This document shows positions 7,627 to 15,809 of a stretch of 55,688 bases of DNA, piece by piece. How positions within the stretch are numbered: the first letter of the stretch is position 1; every line of letters begins with the position of its first letter. Made by a program: the position numbers and the translations under genes. Under the pieces are notes generated by a model. It saw only the letters and a list, made by a program, of their open reading frames with translations. It was not told the origin of the DNA and ran no database searches. Source of the stretch: Streptomyces montanisoli (GTDB lineage Bacteria > Actinomycetota > Actinomycetes > Streptomycetales > Streptomycetaceae); assembly GCF_017813245.1 (NCBI RefSeq), contig NZ_JAGIQL010000028.1:1-55688 (forward strand). The letters run 5' to 3'.

Positions 7627-7701
7627 GCGTCGGAATAGCACCCGCCAGGACAGCACGCGCCACGACAGCTCGGGTCAGAACAGCTCGCGTCAGAACAGCA
7701 C
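7627..7701. repeat. Five exact-period 15-bp tandem units across a convergent gene end
   Basis: Units start at 7627, 7642, 7657, 7672 and 7687 (consensus GCGTCAGAACAGCAC). The last unit encodes the stop and final codons (VLF-stop) of the minus-strand alcohol dehydrogenase. The others fill the whole spacer to the tetR stop at 7625. The unit therefore arose from the end of the dehydrogenase gene. Confidence 0.8.
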
Positions 7702-8769
7702 GAGCGCGCGGCCGCCGCGTCCCGCCGGCATCGCGTCGAGCGCCGCGGGCACGTCGTCGAGGCCGATGCGGTCCGTGACCATGAGGCCGAGGTCGAAGCG
7801 GCCCGCCGTGATGTGGCCGCCGATCACCGGCAGGTCCCTGGCCGGGTCGCTGTTGCCGTAGACGCAGCCCGCGAGCGTGCGGCCCCAGGTGAAGATCTCC
7901 AGCGAGTTGAACGTGACCTGCTGGTCCTTGCCGCCGATGCCGACGACCGTCGTGCGCCCGCCGCGCCGCGTCGAGCCCCAGGCCGCGCGGATGGTGTCGC
8001 CGCGGCCCACGCAGTCGATCGCGACGTCCGCGCCCCGTCCGCCGGTCAGCTTCCTGATCTCCTTGGACGTGGTGTCCGATGCCACGACGTACGAGGTGGC
8101 GCCCGCGGCGCGCGCGAGGTCCTCCTTGTGGGGCGAGACGTCGACCGCGACGACCTCGGCCGCGCCGGCGATCCTGGCGGCCTGCAGCACCGCGAGGCCC
8201 ACGCCGCCGACGCCGAAGACCGCGACGCTCTCGCCGGCCCGCACCCGTGCCGCGTTGTGCACGGCGCCGTAGCCGGTGAGCACGGCGCAGCCGAGCAGGG
8301 CGGCGTCGGTGAGCGGGACGCCGGGCGGCAGCGGCAGCACGCAGTTCGCCGCGACGACCGTCTCCTCCGCGAACGCCGCCACATTCAGTCCTGGGTGCAG
8401 CGGAGTGCCGTCCGACGCCGTGGCGTGCACGGCGGACGCGCCGGCCAGCGCATTGGCGCACAGCCAGACCTCGCCGTCGGCGCACGCCGGGCAGGCGCCG
8501 CAGGACGGCGCCCAGTTGAGCACCACCTCGTCGCCCGCGGCCAGGTGGCCGGCGCCCTCCCCCACCGCGACCACCGTGCCCGCGCCCTCGTGGCCGAGCA
8601 CGGCGGGCACGGGGACCCGCATGGTGCCGTCGGCCAGCGAGAGGTCGGAGTGGCAGACGCCCGCGGCGGCGAGGCGGATACGCACCTGCCCGGGCCCGGG
8701 CGCCGGCAGCTCGATGTCGTCGATCCGCAGCGGTGCTCCCACGGCGGGCAGGACGGCGGCGCGGGTCAT
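7690..8769 (-). CDS. Zinc-dependent alcohol dehydrogenase (MDR superfamily)
   Basis: A 359-residue medium-chain dehydrogenase. Catalytic zinc residues are visible as Cys39 (GVCHSD) and His60-Glu61 (GHEGAG). The structural zinc loop has Cys90, 93, 96 and 104 (SCGACPACADGEVWLC). The Rossmann motif GVGGVGLAVLQ follows. This layout matches class III-like alcohol/aldehyde dehydrogenases using NAD(P) or a thiol cofactor; the substrate is undetermined. ATG 8769 follows GAGGAGG. The gene diverges from hmgA across a long hyphenated palindrome, so it may belong to the same aromatic-catabolism control circuit. Its last codons seed the 15-bp repeat at 7627-7701. Confidence 0.9.
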   Translation of the reverse strand: MTRAAVLPAVGAPLRIDDIELPAPGPGQVRIRLAAAGVCHSDLSLADGTMRVPVPAVLGHEGAGTVVAVGEGAGHLAAGDEVVLNWAPSCGACPACADGEVWLCANALAGASAVHATASDGTPLHPGLNVAAFAEETVVAANCVLPLPPGVPLTDAALLGCAVLTGYGAVHNAARVRAGESVAVFGVGGVGLAVLQAARIAGAAEVVAVDVSPHKEDLARAAGATSYVVASDTTSKEIRKLTGGRGADVAIDCVGRGDTIRAAWGSTRRGGRTTVVGIGGKDQQVTFNSLEIFTWGRTLAGCVYGNSDPARDLPVIGGHITAGRFDLGLMVTDRIGLDDVPAALDAMPAGRGGRALVLF

Positions 8770-8869
8770 GGGGCATGCCTCCTCGTCGGCGGGTTCGCGG
8801 CCGGGGGCCGCGAGTGACTCGTCCGAAGGTACCCGCGGGCGCCCCCGGCGCCCAGGGCCGTTGACGGGC

Positions 8870-8897
8870 CCAATCCTCTGGTGAACCATAGGATTGG
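8870..8897. promoter_or_regulatory. 28-bp hyphenated palindrome in the adh/hmgA divergent promoter
   Basis: The outer arms CCAATCCT (8870-8877) and AGGATTGG (8890-8897) are perfectly complementary. The inner TGGT/ACCA pair flanks a GA centre at 8879-8888. A TTGACG (8861-8866) faces hmgA, and TATGGT on the minus strand (8890-8885) is a possible -10 for the dehydrogenase. The site would block both promoters. The GntR encoded downstream of hmgA is the natural candidate to bind it. Confidence 0.6.
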
Positions 8898-8930
8898 CAG
8901 GCAGGGTCCGATCCTCACGAGGGAGTGGCG

Positions 8931-10331
8931 ATGAGCGGCAGCGGCGGCACGGCGGGCGCGGGCGGCGCGGGGCGGTCCACGGGCGGCGGCGAGGCGGCGG
9001 GTACGGACGCCGTCGAGCGGGCGAGGAAGGCCGCGGGCGGTCTCGCGGGGCTCTCCGGCTTCGGCAACGAGCACAGCTCGGAGGCGGTGCCCGGCGCCCT
9101 GCCGACCGGGCGCAACGCCCCGCAGCGCGCGCCGCTCGGCCTGTACGCGGAGCAGCTGAGCGGCACGGCGTTCACGGAGCCGCGCGCCCACAACCGCCGC
9201 TCCTGGCTCTACCGGATCCGGCCGTCGGCCGCGCACCCCGCCTACCGCAGGATCGACAACGGCACGCTGCGCGGCGCCCCGTTCACCGAGACGGAGCCCG
9301 ACCCCAACCGGCGGCGCTGGGACCCGCTGCCCGAGCCGGCGCCCGGCACCGACTTCCTTGCGGGTCTGTGGACGCTGGGCGGCAACGGCGACGCGACGCA
9401 GCGTGTCGGCATGGCGATTCATCTCTATGCCGCCAACGCCCCCATGCGGGACACGGTGTTCGGGAACGCCGACGGCGAGCTGCTGATCGTCCCCGAGGAT
9501 GGGGGGCTGCTGCTGCGCACCGAGTTCGGGCTGCTGGCGGCGCGTCCCGGCGAGGTCGCGCTCGTCCCGCGCGGCGTCAGGTTCCGCGTCGAGCCACTCG
9601 ACGGGACTGTCAGGGGCTACGTGTGCGAGAACTACGGCCGCCCCTTCGAGCTGCCCGAGCTGGGCCCGATCGGCGCCAACGGCCTGGCGAACGCACGGGA
9701 CTTCATGGCGCCGGTGGCGGCGTACGAGGACGTCGAGCGCCCCGTGCGCGTGGTGCACAAGTTCTGCGGGAACCTGTGGGCCGCCGAGTACGACCACTCG
9801 CCGCTCGACGTGGTCGCGTGGCACGGCAACCACGTGCCGTACGTCTACGACCTGCGGCGCTTCAACGTGATCGGGTCGATCAGCTACGACCATCCCGACC
9901 CGTCGATCTTCACGGTGCTCACCTCCCCGTCCGACACCCCGAGCCTCGCGGGCGTCGACTTCGTGGTGTTCGCGCCGCGCTGGCTGGTGGGCGAGGACAC
10001 GTTCAGGCCGCCCTACTTCCACCGCAACGTCATGAGCGAGTACATGGGCCTGGTGGAGGGCGCGTACGACGCGAAGCAGGCGGGCAAGGGCGGGTTCGTG
10101 CCGGGCGGCGGCTCGCTGCACAACATGATGTCGGCGCACGGGCCCGACCGCACGACCTACGAGCGTGCCAGCACCGCCGAGCTGAAGCCGCAGAAGGTCG
10201 ACGACGGCCTGGCGTTCATGTTCGAGACCCGGTGGCCGGTCACGGCCACGGCGCAGGCGGCCGGCGCCTCCCAGCTTCAGCCGGACTACGACCGGGTGTG
10301 GCAGGGCCTGGAGCGCCACTTCCGGGCATGA
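8931..10331 (+). CDS. hmgA: Homogentisate 1,2-dioxygenase
   Basis: A 466-residue enzyme that opens the aromatic ring of homogentisate to maleylacetoacetate in tyrosine/phenylalanine catabolism, using Fe(II) and O2. The N-terminal [12 protein letters not shown] signature starts at about residue 41. Iron ligands align as His364 and Glu370 ([12 protein letters not shown]) and His403 (SAHGPD). The first 35 residues are a Gly/Ala-rich extension that most homologues lack or vary. ATG 8931, 6 bases after GAGGGAG, is preferred to GTG 8925. The stop overlaps the ATG of a gntR gene (ATGA), so the two are translationally coupled. No fumarylacetoacetase or isomerase gene is nearby. Confidence 0.95.
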   Translation: MSGSGGTAGAGGAGRSTGGGEAAGTDAVERARKAAGGLAGLSGFGNEHSSEAVPGALPTGRNAPQRAPLGLYAEQLSGTAFTEPRAHNRRSWLYRIRPSAAHPAYRRIDNGTLRGAPFTETEPDPNRRRWDPLPEPAPGTDFLAGLWTLGGNGDATQRVGMAIHLYAANAPMRDTVFGNADGELLIVPEDGGLLLRTEFGLLAARPGEVALVPRGVRFRVEPLDGTVRGYVCENYGRPFELPELGPIGANGLANARDFMAPVAAYEDVERPVRVVHKFCGNLWAAEYDHSPLDVVAWHGNHVPYVYDLRRFNVIGSISYDHPDPSIFTVLTSPSDTPSLAGVDFVVFAPRWLVGEDTFRPPYFHRNVMSEYMGLVEGAYDAKQAGKGGFVPGGGSLHNMMSAHGPDRTTYERASTAELKPQKVDDGLAFMFETRWPVTATAQAAGASQLQPDYDRVWQGLERHFRA

Positions 10332-11236
10332 GCGGCGTCGCGGACGGCCCAGGCGGCCGGAGCGGCCGGGACAGCCGGGACGGCCGGGACGGCCGGGGGA
10401 CGGAAGACGCGGGCGCGGGGGTCCCGGCGGGCGGCGCGGGGGCCCCGGCGGCGGTGGGGAACGCGGGGGCCCAGGCGGGCGGCGCCGGGGCCGGCGCGTT
10501 CGCGCCCGACTCGCTCGTCCTCAACCGCAAGCTCCCGCTCTGGTACCAGGTCTCCCAGTCGCTGCGCGCCTCGATACTCGGCCGGCACCCGGGCGACCCC
10601 CTGCGGCTGCCCACGGAGGAGCGCCTGGCCGCGCACTACGGCGTCGGTGTCCTCACGATGCGCCAGGCGCTCGGCGAGCTGGAGACCGAGGGCCTGATCA
10701 GCAGGCACCGGCGGCGCGGCACGTTCATAGAGCCGGGGGCGCGGCGCAGCGCCCCCCGGCGCCTGCTGGGCTCGGTCGACGCGGTCGTCGCGCAGCAGTC
10801 GGGCGATGTGACGACGGTGCTCGGCCACGGCCCGGGGAAAGTCACCGGCGAATTGGCCGAATACTTTCCCGATCTGGCCGAGATCATGTCGTACACCCGG
10901 CTGCGCCGCGACCGGGCCACCGACGAGCCCGTGAGCTGGGCGGAGAACGCGGTACGCCCGGACGTCGCCGCGCGCCTCGACGCCTCCGACCTGGTGGACG
11001 CGCCGATGACGAAGGTGCTGCGCGACGTCGCGGGGGTCGCCATCGGCAGGATCACCGACACGGTTCGCGCCACCCTGGCCGACCCGGTGACCGCGGACCT
11101 GCTCGGCGTGCCGCTGCTCAGCCCGATCCTCCACTACACCGGCGTGACGCACGACGAGGCGGGCAGGGTGGTGGACGTCGCCAGGATCCGTTACCGCGGC
11201 GACCGGTTCTCGTTCTCGGTCACCGTGGAGGCATGA
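10328..11236 (+). CDS. GntR family regulator, HutC subfamily (UTRA domain)
   Basis: A 302-residue protein. A low-complexity Gly/Ala/Arg/Asp-rich N-terminus (about 1-58) precedes a winged helix-turn-helix ([15 protein letters not shown], then [32 protein letters not shown]) and a UTRA effector-binding domain (about 150-300). Coupling to hmgA by an ATGA overlap, and the palindrome upstream of hmgA, point to local control of tyrosine catabolism, with homogentisate or a related acid as possible ligand (inference). The disordered head may be overcalled: an internal start nearer [10 protein letters not shown] cannot be excluded, although no clear ribosome-binding site supports one. Confidence 0.85.
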   Translation: MSGVADGPGGRSGRDSRDGRDGRGTEDAGAGVPAGGAGAPAAVGNAGAQAGGAGAGAFAPDSLVLNRKLPLWYQVSQSLRASILGRHPGDPLRLPTEERLAAHYGVGVLTMRQALGELETEGLISRHRRRGTFIEPGARRSAPRRLLGSVDAVVAQQSGDVTTVLGHGPGKVTGELAEYFPDLAEIMSYTRLRRDRATDEPVSWAENAVRPDVAARLDASDLVDAPMTKVLRDVAGVAIGRITDTVRATLADPVTADLLGVPLLSPILHYTGVTHDEAGRVVDVARIRYRGDRFSFSVTVEA

Positions 11237-11248
11237 CGGCCGGGAGGC

Positions 11249-11310
11249 GTCCGGGGTCGTTGGGTCCGGGGTCGTTGGGTCCAGGGTCATTGAGCGTCCG
11301 GGGTCGTTAG
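11249..11310. repeat. Four imperfect 15-bp tandem units after gntR
   Basis: GTCCGGGGTCGTTGG occurs at 11249 and 11264 exactly, at 11279 with three changes, and again at about 11296. The array fills most of the spacer between the gntR stop and the ribosome-binding site of the next gene. Confidence 0.7.
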
Positions 11311-11352
11311 GCTTCCCGGCGGGACCGCCGACCGATCAGGAGGGGGTACGGG

Positions 11353-12582
11353 GTGGCCGACACGTCCGGGGTGCCAGCCGGGGCTCCGCAACTCGCCGAC
11401 CTCATGCCCTGGTCCGTGGCGCCGCTGCGGCTCGGCAGGACGTGGGCCATGGCGCCCGACGCGGCGTCGCTGACGGCGCGCTGGGACCGGCTCGTGCGGG
11501 CGGAGGGCGCCGAGCGCGACGCGCTGTTCGCCCCGTCCCGCGCACGCACCCAGCACACGCCGGTCGCCGCGCTGCCCGGCGGCGCGCCGTCCACGACGCG
11601 CTTCGCCCGGGAGGACGGCCGCTGCCCGCCGCCGCTGCGCGTGGCGCACGGCCCGTTCGACGAGCAGTGGCTGATCCCCGACCACCGGCTGATCGACGTG
11701 GCGCGCCCGGAGTTGTGGCGGGTCGCCGACGAGCACCAGGTGTTCGCCGTCGAGCAGGGGCACGTGCCGGGCGACGAGGGCCCGTCCCTGCTGGTGTCGG
11801 CGACGCTGCCCGACGGCCGCTCCCCCGCCGGGCGGCCGGGCCGAATCCGCCCGCTGTACCGCAGGCCGGGCGGCACGGAGGCGAACATCGCGCCCGGGCT
11901 CACGGCCCTGCTCTCCGCGCGCCACGGGCGCGACGTCGGCGCGTACGAGGTGCTCGCCTGGGCGCTGGCGGCGGCGCGTACCACCCCGCGGGGGTGCGCC
12001 GTGCCGCTGCCGTCGGACGCCGCGCTGTGGGAGCGCGGCGTGGAACTGGGCGGCGAGCTGGCGCGGATACAGACGCGCGGCGCGCGGGGCGGCGAGCGTC
12101 CCAGGCTGCCCGGCGGGCGGCGCCCCTACGTGCGGGCCGCGCTCCCCGCGCGCCCCGGAGGCCTGACGTACAGCCCCGAGGACGAGACGCTGCACGTGGG
12201 CGACGCGGGCCGGATCTCGCCGGTCCCCGAGGGCGCGTGGGCGTACCGGGCGGGCGGCGTCCGGGTGCTGGAGCTGTGGTTCGAGCGGCGCACGGCACGC
12301 GGCGAGCCGGGCACGCTGGACGCGATCGTCCCCGCGGTGTGGCCGCAGGCGTTCACGTCGGAGCTGCTCGAACTGATCACGGTCCTCGCACTGCTCGCGG
12401 ATCTCGCGCCCCGCCAGGAGGCGCTGCGCGCCGAGCTCGGGGCCGGCCGGGCGCGCACCACGATCGGGAGGGCCGAACTGCGGGCGGCGGGTGTGCTGCC
12501 GGTACCGGCAGCGGCGCGGCGCCCCGCGTCGGTGCTCGACCACTACGAGGAGGGCCCGGACGGGCAGTTCGCCCTCATCTGA
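11353..12582 (+). CDS. Orphan type ISP restriction-modification C-terminal (specificity) domain protein
   Basis: The 409-residue product resembles the stand-alone 'type ISP restriction/modification enzyme' proteins common in Streptomyces. Recognised segments are PWSVAPLRLGRTW near the start, APFDEQWLIPDHRL-like wording (here HGPFDEQWLIPDHRL), WRVADEHQVF, RPLYRRPGGTEANIAPGL, GERPRLPGGRRPYVRA and ITVLALLADLAPRQ. In full type ISP enzymes this region reads the DNA sequence. Here there is no helicase, nuclease or methyltransferase motif and none nearby, so it cannot restrict or methylate alone. GTG 11353 follows AGGAGGGGG. Its cellular job is unknown. The family assignment is from memory of annotated homologues. 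Confidence 0.7.
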   Translation: MADTSGVPAGAPQLADLMPWSVAPLRLGRTWAMAPDAASLTARWDRLVRAEGAERDALFAPSRARTQHTPVAALPGGAPSTTRFAREDGRCPPPLRVAHGPFDEQWLIPDHRLIDVARPELWRVADEHQVFAVEQGHVPGDEGPSLLVSATLPDGRSPAGRPGRIRPLYRRPGGTEANIAPGLTALLSARHGRDVGAYEVLAWALAAARTTPRGCAVPLPSDAALWERGVELGGELARIQTRGARGGERPRLPGGRRPYVRAALPARPGGLTYSPEDETLHVGDAGRISPVPEGAWAYRAGGVRVLELWFERRTARGEPGTLDAIVPAVWPQAFTSELLELITVLALLADLAPRQEALRAELGAGRARTTIGRAELRAAGVLPVPAAARRPASVLDHYEEGPDGQFALI

Positions 12583-12601
12583 GCCATCTGAGCCAGGGAC
12601 G

Positions 12602-12790
12602 CCCGCACCAGGCCCGTACGGCGCCGGGTGGGCTCGTACGCCGCCGGGTGGGTGGGGAGGCGGCGGACGAGGACGGCGCGGCGCGCCTGACGGGCCGTCG
12701 ACAAGGACAGGCCCGTCCCGGGCGAGCGGGCCCGGGTCAGGCTGCGGGCTTGGATCGGGACGCGGGCTCGGATCGGGCCGGGGGCCCGGG
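12602..12790. repeat. Degenerate GC-rich short direct repeats
   Basis: The gap between convergent genes holds a duplicated 20-mer around CGTACGSCGCCGGGTGGG (about 12615-12655) and repeats of a GGGCTYGGATCGGG element (about 12745-12780). No gene is seen. Confidence 0.45.
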
Positions 12791-13054
12791 TCAGCCGCGG
12801 TTGCCGAACAGGGAGCGGCGAAGCCGCCTGAGAGGCGCGAACAGCGAGACCATGGCGCCCTTGCGCGTACGCGTCCGCGTCTCGTCGCGCGAGGTGAGCT
12901 CGCGCATCAGCAACGTCGCCTCCGCCGACTCGCGCGGAGGCACGGCGGGACCGCCGAGCACCGCGAGGTGCCGGTCGAGACGCGAGCTCGTCGCGCTCGT
13001 CCCGCACGTGATCGCAGGGACTCGCGCCCTGCTGTGCGCCGTTATCTGCTTCAT
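12791..13054 (-). CDS. Small conserved basic protein, function unknown
   Basis: An 87-residue product starting MKQITAHSRARVPAITCGTS and ending in an Arg/Leu-rich LRRLRRSLFGNRG tail. ATG 13054 follows GGGGAG. The opening and the SSRLDRHLAVLGGPAVP segment match, from memory, a small protein family seen across Streptomyces, which argues against a chance frame. There is no membrane helix or signal peptide. The basic tail could bind nucleic acid or membrane. It is transcribed away from the type ISP gene and downstream of the SGNH esterase, with its own upstream region. Confidence 0.65.
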   Translation of the reverse strand: MKQITAHSRARVPAITCGTSATSSRLDRHLAVLGGPAVPPRESAEATLLMRELTSRDETRTRTRKGAMVSLFAPLRRLRRSLFGNRG

Positions 13055-13380
13055 CTCACTCCCCACCCGTACGACTGGGCCCGGCCCCGGGCACATTAAC
13101 CCTATCGCTACACCGCGACACCCGTGTATCCCGTCTCAGGCACCAAGCACACCCGTACGAGTCGGGCCGGCGTCCGTTCTGTACTGGCTATTTCAGGGCG
13201 AGTTGGACAGATCGGCTGCCAACTCCCGGCAGGATGTCCGGTTCATGCGGTTACGCGCGAGATCGCACCCCCGAAAAGAATGCCGTGCGCGGCTGGAATT
13301 CCCGTGCACGGCTGGAACGCCACACGTAGCTCCGGCCCGCCCGCCGGGCGGCTGCGGCAGGCGGGCCGGGGACGCCGGCG
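13055..13380. other. Intergenic region between small protein and esterase genes
   Basis: This 326-base gap holds the esterase terminator at its right end (13332-13369) and, on the minus strand, TAGGGT (13104-13099) as a possible -10 for the small gene. I see no further gene. Confidence 0.4.
13332..13369 (-). terminator. Hairpin terminator of the esterase gene
   Basis: CCGGCCCGCC (13332-13341) pairs perfectly with GGCGGGCCGG (13360-13369). The 18-base loop contains a smaller inner hairpin. It begins 12 bases past the esterase stop on the minus strand. Confidence 0.65.
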
Positions 13381-14217
13381 TCAGGAGGCGGCGGAGGTGA
13401 GGACCGGCAGGTAGCCGCCGGACTGGCCGGCCGCCGTCGGGTGGTACGACTCGCTGATGTGCAGGATGTTCACGCTGTGCAGCCATGAGGTGCCCGAGGA
13501 GCAGATCTCGTGGCCGGCGAACCTCTGGGTGACGTCGCCGAAGGTGAAGCCGTGGTCGGCGGCGCGCTTGGCCGTCACGGAGTTGAGGTGGTCGGCCGCG
13601 TCGTTGATGGCGGACCGTTCGGTCTCGCTGAGGCCGACGAAGCACGAGCCGTTCAGCTCGTAGAAGCGCGGATAGCCGAGGACGACGACATGGGCGCCGG
13701 GCGCCTTGGCGCGGATGGCGTCGTAGAGACTGTCGAGAGAGCCGGGAAGCGTCTTGTCGATATAGCTGTTGGCGGTGGCGAGGTCGCTGAGGCAGGTCGA
13801 CTCCGACTTGAGCACGCACGCCGTCATGACGTCGGAGAATCCCGCGTCGTTGCCGCCGATGGTGATCGAGACGAGATCGGTCGCCGAGGACAGCGACGAG
13901 AGCTGGCTCGCCTTGACGTCACCCGTACGAGCGCCGGAGCAGGCGGCGAACGTGAACGTGGCGGGCGCGTGCGCGGCCGCCCAGAGGGCGGCGTAGGCGC
14001 GCGGGGTGCGCTTGCAGTCGCCGCTCGCGCTGTCGTAGTCACCGGAGCCGAGGCCGGAGGAGTACGAGTCGCCGAGCGCCACGTAGTCGACGCCGGCCGC
14101 GGCGGGCGCGGCGTGCGCGGCGGCCGCCCCGGTGAAGGCCAGGGTCACTCCGAGTGCGAGCGAGGTCGCGAGGGCCGCGAGTCTGGAACGCGTACGCCGT
14201 GTGGTGGGACGTTGCAT
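13381..14217 (-). CDS. Secreted SGNH/GDSL-family esterase
   Basis: A 278-residue protein. A signal peptide has basic RRTRSRLAALATS, a hydrophobic core and a probable cut after AHA (about residue 37). The mature domain has the block I motif GDSYSSG (Ser51), the GGNDAGF block (Asn123) and SYHPTAAGQ with the catalytic His259; cysteines 68/93, 134/142 and 192/239 could form disulphides. This pattern matches extracellular Streptomyces esterases related to the S. scabies enzyme, which use a Ser-His dyad. The natural substrate (lipid, suberin or polysaccharide ester) is not readable. It is monocistronic with its own terminator, and divergent from the glycosyltransferase operon. Confidence 0.9.
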   Translation of the reverse strand: MQRPTTRRTRSRLAALATSLALGVTLAFTGAAAAHAAPAAAGVDYVALGDSYSSGLGSGDYDSASGDCKRTPRAYAALWAAAHAPATFTFAACSGARTGDVKASQLSSLSSATDLVSITIGGNDAGFSDVMTACVLKSESTCLSDLATANSYIDKTLPGSLDSLYDAIRAKAPGAHVVVLGYPRFYELNGSCFVGLSETERSAINDAADHLNSVTAKRAADHGFTFGDVTQRFAGHEICSSGTSWLHSVNILHISESYHPTAAGQSGGYLPVLTSAAS

Positions 14218-14852
14218 GAGACCTCCCGTAGCAGTTTCTGCCGCCGCTCAGCGGTGTGCCGCCGTCAACGTTGGTACCAGCAGAGCCGCTTCACCGGTAG
14301 TGGACATGACAGGATCGTTACCGGCGAGTACCGGGGACGCCGGCGCCGCGGATACCCGTACCGTAGATATCGGACGCCACTCCGTCCCGCAGAAACGCTG
14401 GTGACTTCGATACGCGTGGGGCGGAAGAAACTTCTGGGGCGGAATGGACGATCGAAGTCGACCGCCTCTTTACGTAATCGACCGTCGAAGAACGGCCAAT
14501 GTACGGAAAAGCCCAGCCGCCCTCCGGGTCTTGCCATACAGTCCCTTTCGTCAATACCGTCGTACATCCACCGGCATCGGTTCTTGATGTACACCGGCCC
14601 AAGGGGAGGGCTCAGAAGCCGGAAAAGGACCGGAGCGGGGCGCGGTAGGGGGGTGCCGTGCTCGGTTGTCCTCGGACAGTCCTGTCCGCGGGCAGCGCCG
14701 AGTCGCGGGCCGCGCGCGGGAAGTAACACCAGCTCAGCAGGGTGCACGGAGCTCGCTTCCGCATGCCCTGGCTGAGAACCCCCCTTTCGAACCGGTAACT
14801 CAGCCGGACCGCCCGGGGGTGGGCGGTCCGCCGGACGAGAGGGAAATGACTC
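14218..14852. other. 635-base non-coding region with divergent promoters and a structured leader
   Basis: No convincing gene is seen. The left part (to about 14600) is AT-richer than the surroundings, with direct and inverted bits around GTACCG and TTCTTGATGTACA; it presumably holds the promoters of the esterase and of the glycosyltransferase operon. The right part (about 14700-14850) is GC-rich and folds well (see 14770-14829). Confidence 0.45.
14770..14829 (+). promoter_or_regulatory. Structured 5' leader of the glycosyltransferase operon
   Basis: GGCTGAG (14770-14776) can pair with CTCAGCC (14799-14805). It is followed at once by a 9-bp perfect hairpin, GGACCGCCC/GGGCGGTCC (14806-14814 and 14821-14829, loop GGGGGT). 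The pair ends 9 bases before the AGAGGG ribosome-binding site. It may be an attenuator or riboswitch-like element. It contains a CTGAGA string but I could not fit it to the TPP or other known classes. Confidence 0.4.
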
Positions 14853-15809
14853 GTGAGCTCCATTCTGCGCCCGGCCGCCTCGGGCCTCGATCGGTTGACT
14901 TCTCCCCGCCGCGAGGCACGGGACTACCGGCCGATCTCCTCCCACCTCGCGATCGCCCCGCCCGTCAGTGTGGTCATCCCGGCCATGAACGAGGCGGAGA
15001 ACCTTCCGTACGTGTTCAAGACGCTGCCCGACTGGATTCACGAAGTCGTCCTCGTGGACGGCAATTCGACGGACGGCACGATCGACGTGGCGAGACGCCT
15101 GCGGCCGGACGTCAAGGTCGTCGAACAGCGCGGCAGAGGCAAGGGGGACGCCCTGATCAGCGGCTTCGCCGCGTGCACCGGGGACATCATCGTGATGGTG
15201 GACGCGGACGGCTCGGCCGACGGCCAGGAGATCGTCAGCTATGTCTCGGCGCTCGTCTCCGGCGCGGACTTCGCCAAGGGCTCACGCTTCGCCAACGGCG
15301 GCGGCACCGACGACATGACGTTCGTCCGCAAGCTCGGCAACCGCGTCCTGTGCGCCACGGTGAACGCCAAGTTCGGGGCGAGATACACCGACCTCTGCTA
15401 CGGGTACAACGCGTTCTGGCGCCACTGCCTGGACGCCATCACGCTGGACTGCACGGGCTTCGAGGTCGAGACCCTGATGAACATACGGGTCGTCAAGGCA
15501 GGCCTCAGGGTGCAGGAGATACCGAGCCACGAGTACGACCGCATCCACGGGGTCAGCAACCTGAGCGCGGTGAGGGACGGGTTGAGAGTGCTCAAGGTGA
15601 TACTCAAGGAGAAGGGCGTACCGCGCTCGGGGCGCCGCTGGACGGGCCGCCCCGGCGCGTTCGGCAGGGCGCCGCTCGGCGTCGTCGCGGGCGGCGCGGC
15701 CGCCGGGGACGACGGGCGCGGCGAGACGCGGCTCGGTGAGGCACGGCTCGGCGAAGCACGGCTCGGCGAAGCACGGCTCGGCGAGGCTCCCGTCGGGGAG
15801 GCCCAGTGA
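14853..15809 (+). CDS. Family 2 glycosyltransferase (dolichol-phosphate-sugar synthase type)
   Basis: A 318-residue GT-A enzyme. VSVVIPAMNEAENLPYVF opens the nucleotide-sugar fold at about residue 38. VLVDGNSTDGT and the VDADGSADG DxD-type metal site follow, then TDLCYGYNAFWR and FEVETLMN. The match to polyprenyl-phosphate glucosyl/mannosyltransferases is good, but there is no membrane segment. The sequence ends in four RLGEA pentapeptides encoded by an exact 15-bp repeat, with no role in catalysis expected. GTG 14853 follows AGAGGG. Its stop overlaps the next GTG, making a three-gene coupled set for a surface or exported polysaccharide (inference). Confidence 0.85.
   Translation: MSSILRPAASGLDRLTSPRREARDYRPISSHLAIAPPVSVVIPAMNEAENLPYVFKTLPDWIHEVVLVDGNSTDGTIDVARRLRPDVKVVEQRGRGKGDALISGFAACTGDIIVMVDADGSADGQEIVSYVSALVSGADFAKGSRFANGGGTDDMTFVRKLGNRVLCATVNAKFGARYTDLCYGYNAFWRHCLDAITLDCTGFEVETLMNIRVVKAGLRVQEIPSHEYDRIHGVSNLSAVRDGLRVLKVILKEKGVPRSGRRWTGRPGAFGRAPLGVVAGGAAAGDDGRGETRLGEARLGEARLGEARLGEAPVGEAQ
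15729..15788 (+). repeat. Four 15-bp in-frame repeats (RLGEA) in the glycosyltransferase tail
   Basis: CGGCTCGGCGAAGCA-type units start at 15729, 15744, 15759 and 15774; the middle two are identical. The reading frame is kept and the repeat ends seven codons before the stop. Confidence 0.85.

Noticed and set aside
7627..7701. CRISPR array
   Set aside because: The 15-bp units abut with no spacers and derive from a gene end. No cas genes occur anywhere in the window.
11353..12582. Active restriction-modification system
   Set aside because: Only the recognition-domain similarity is visible, with no nuclease, helicase or methyltransferase motif in the gene or nearby.
14770..14850. TPP riboswitch
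   Set aside because: CTGAGA is present, but the conserved second half of the THI element is not, and the downstream genes are not thiamine-related.
14265..15041. Minus-strand frame in the esterase/glycosyltransferase gap
   Set aside because: No ribosome-binding site and no domain. It overlaps the glycosyltransferase start and the structured leader.
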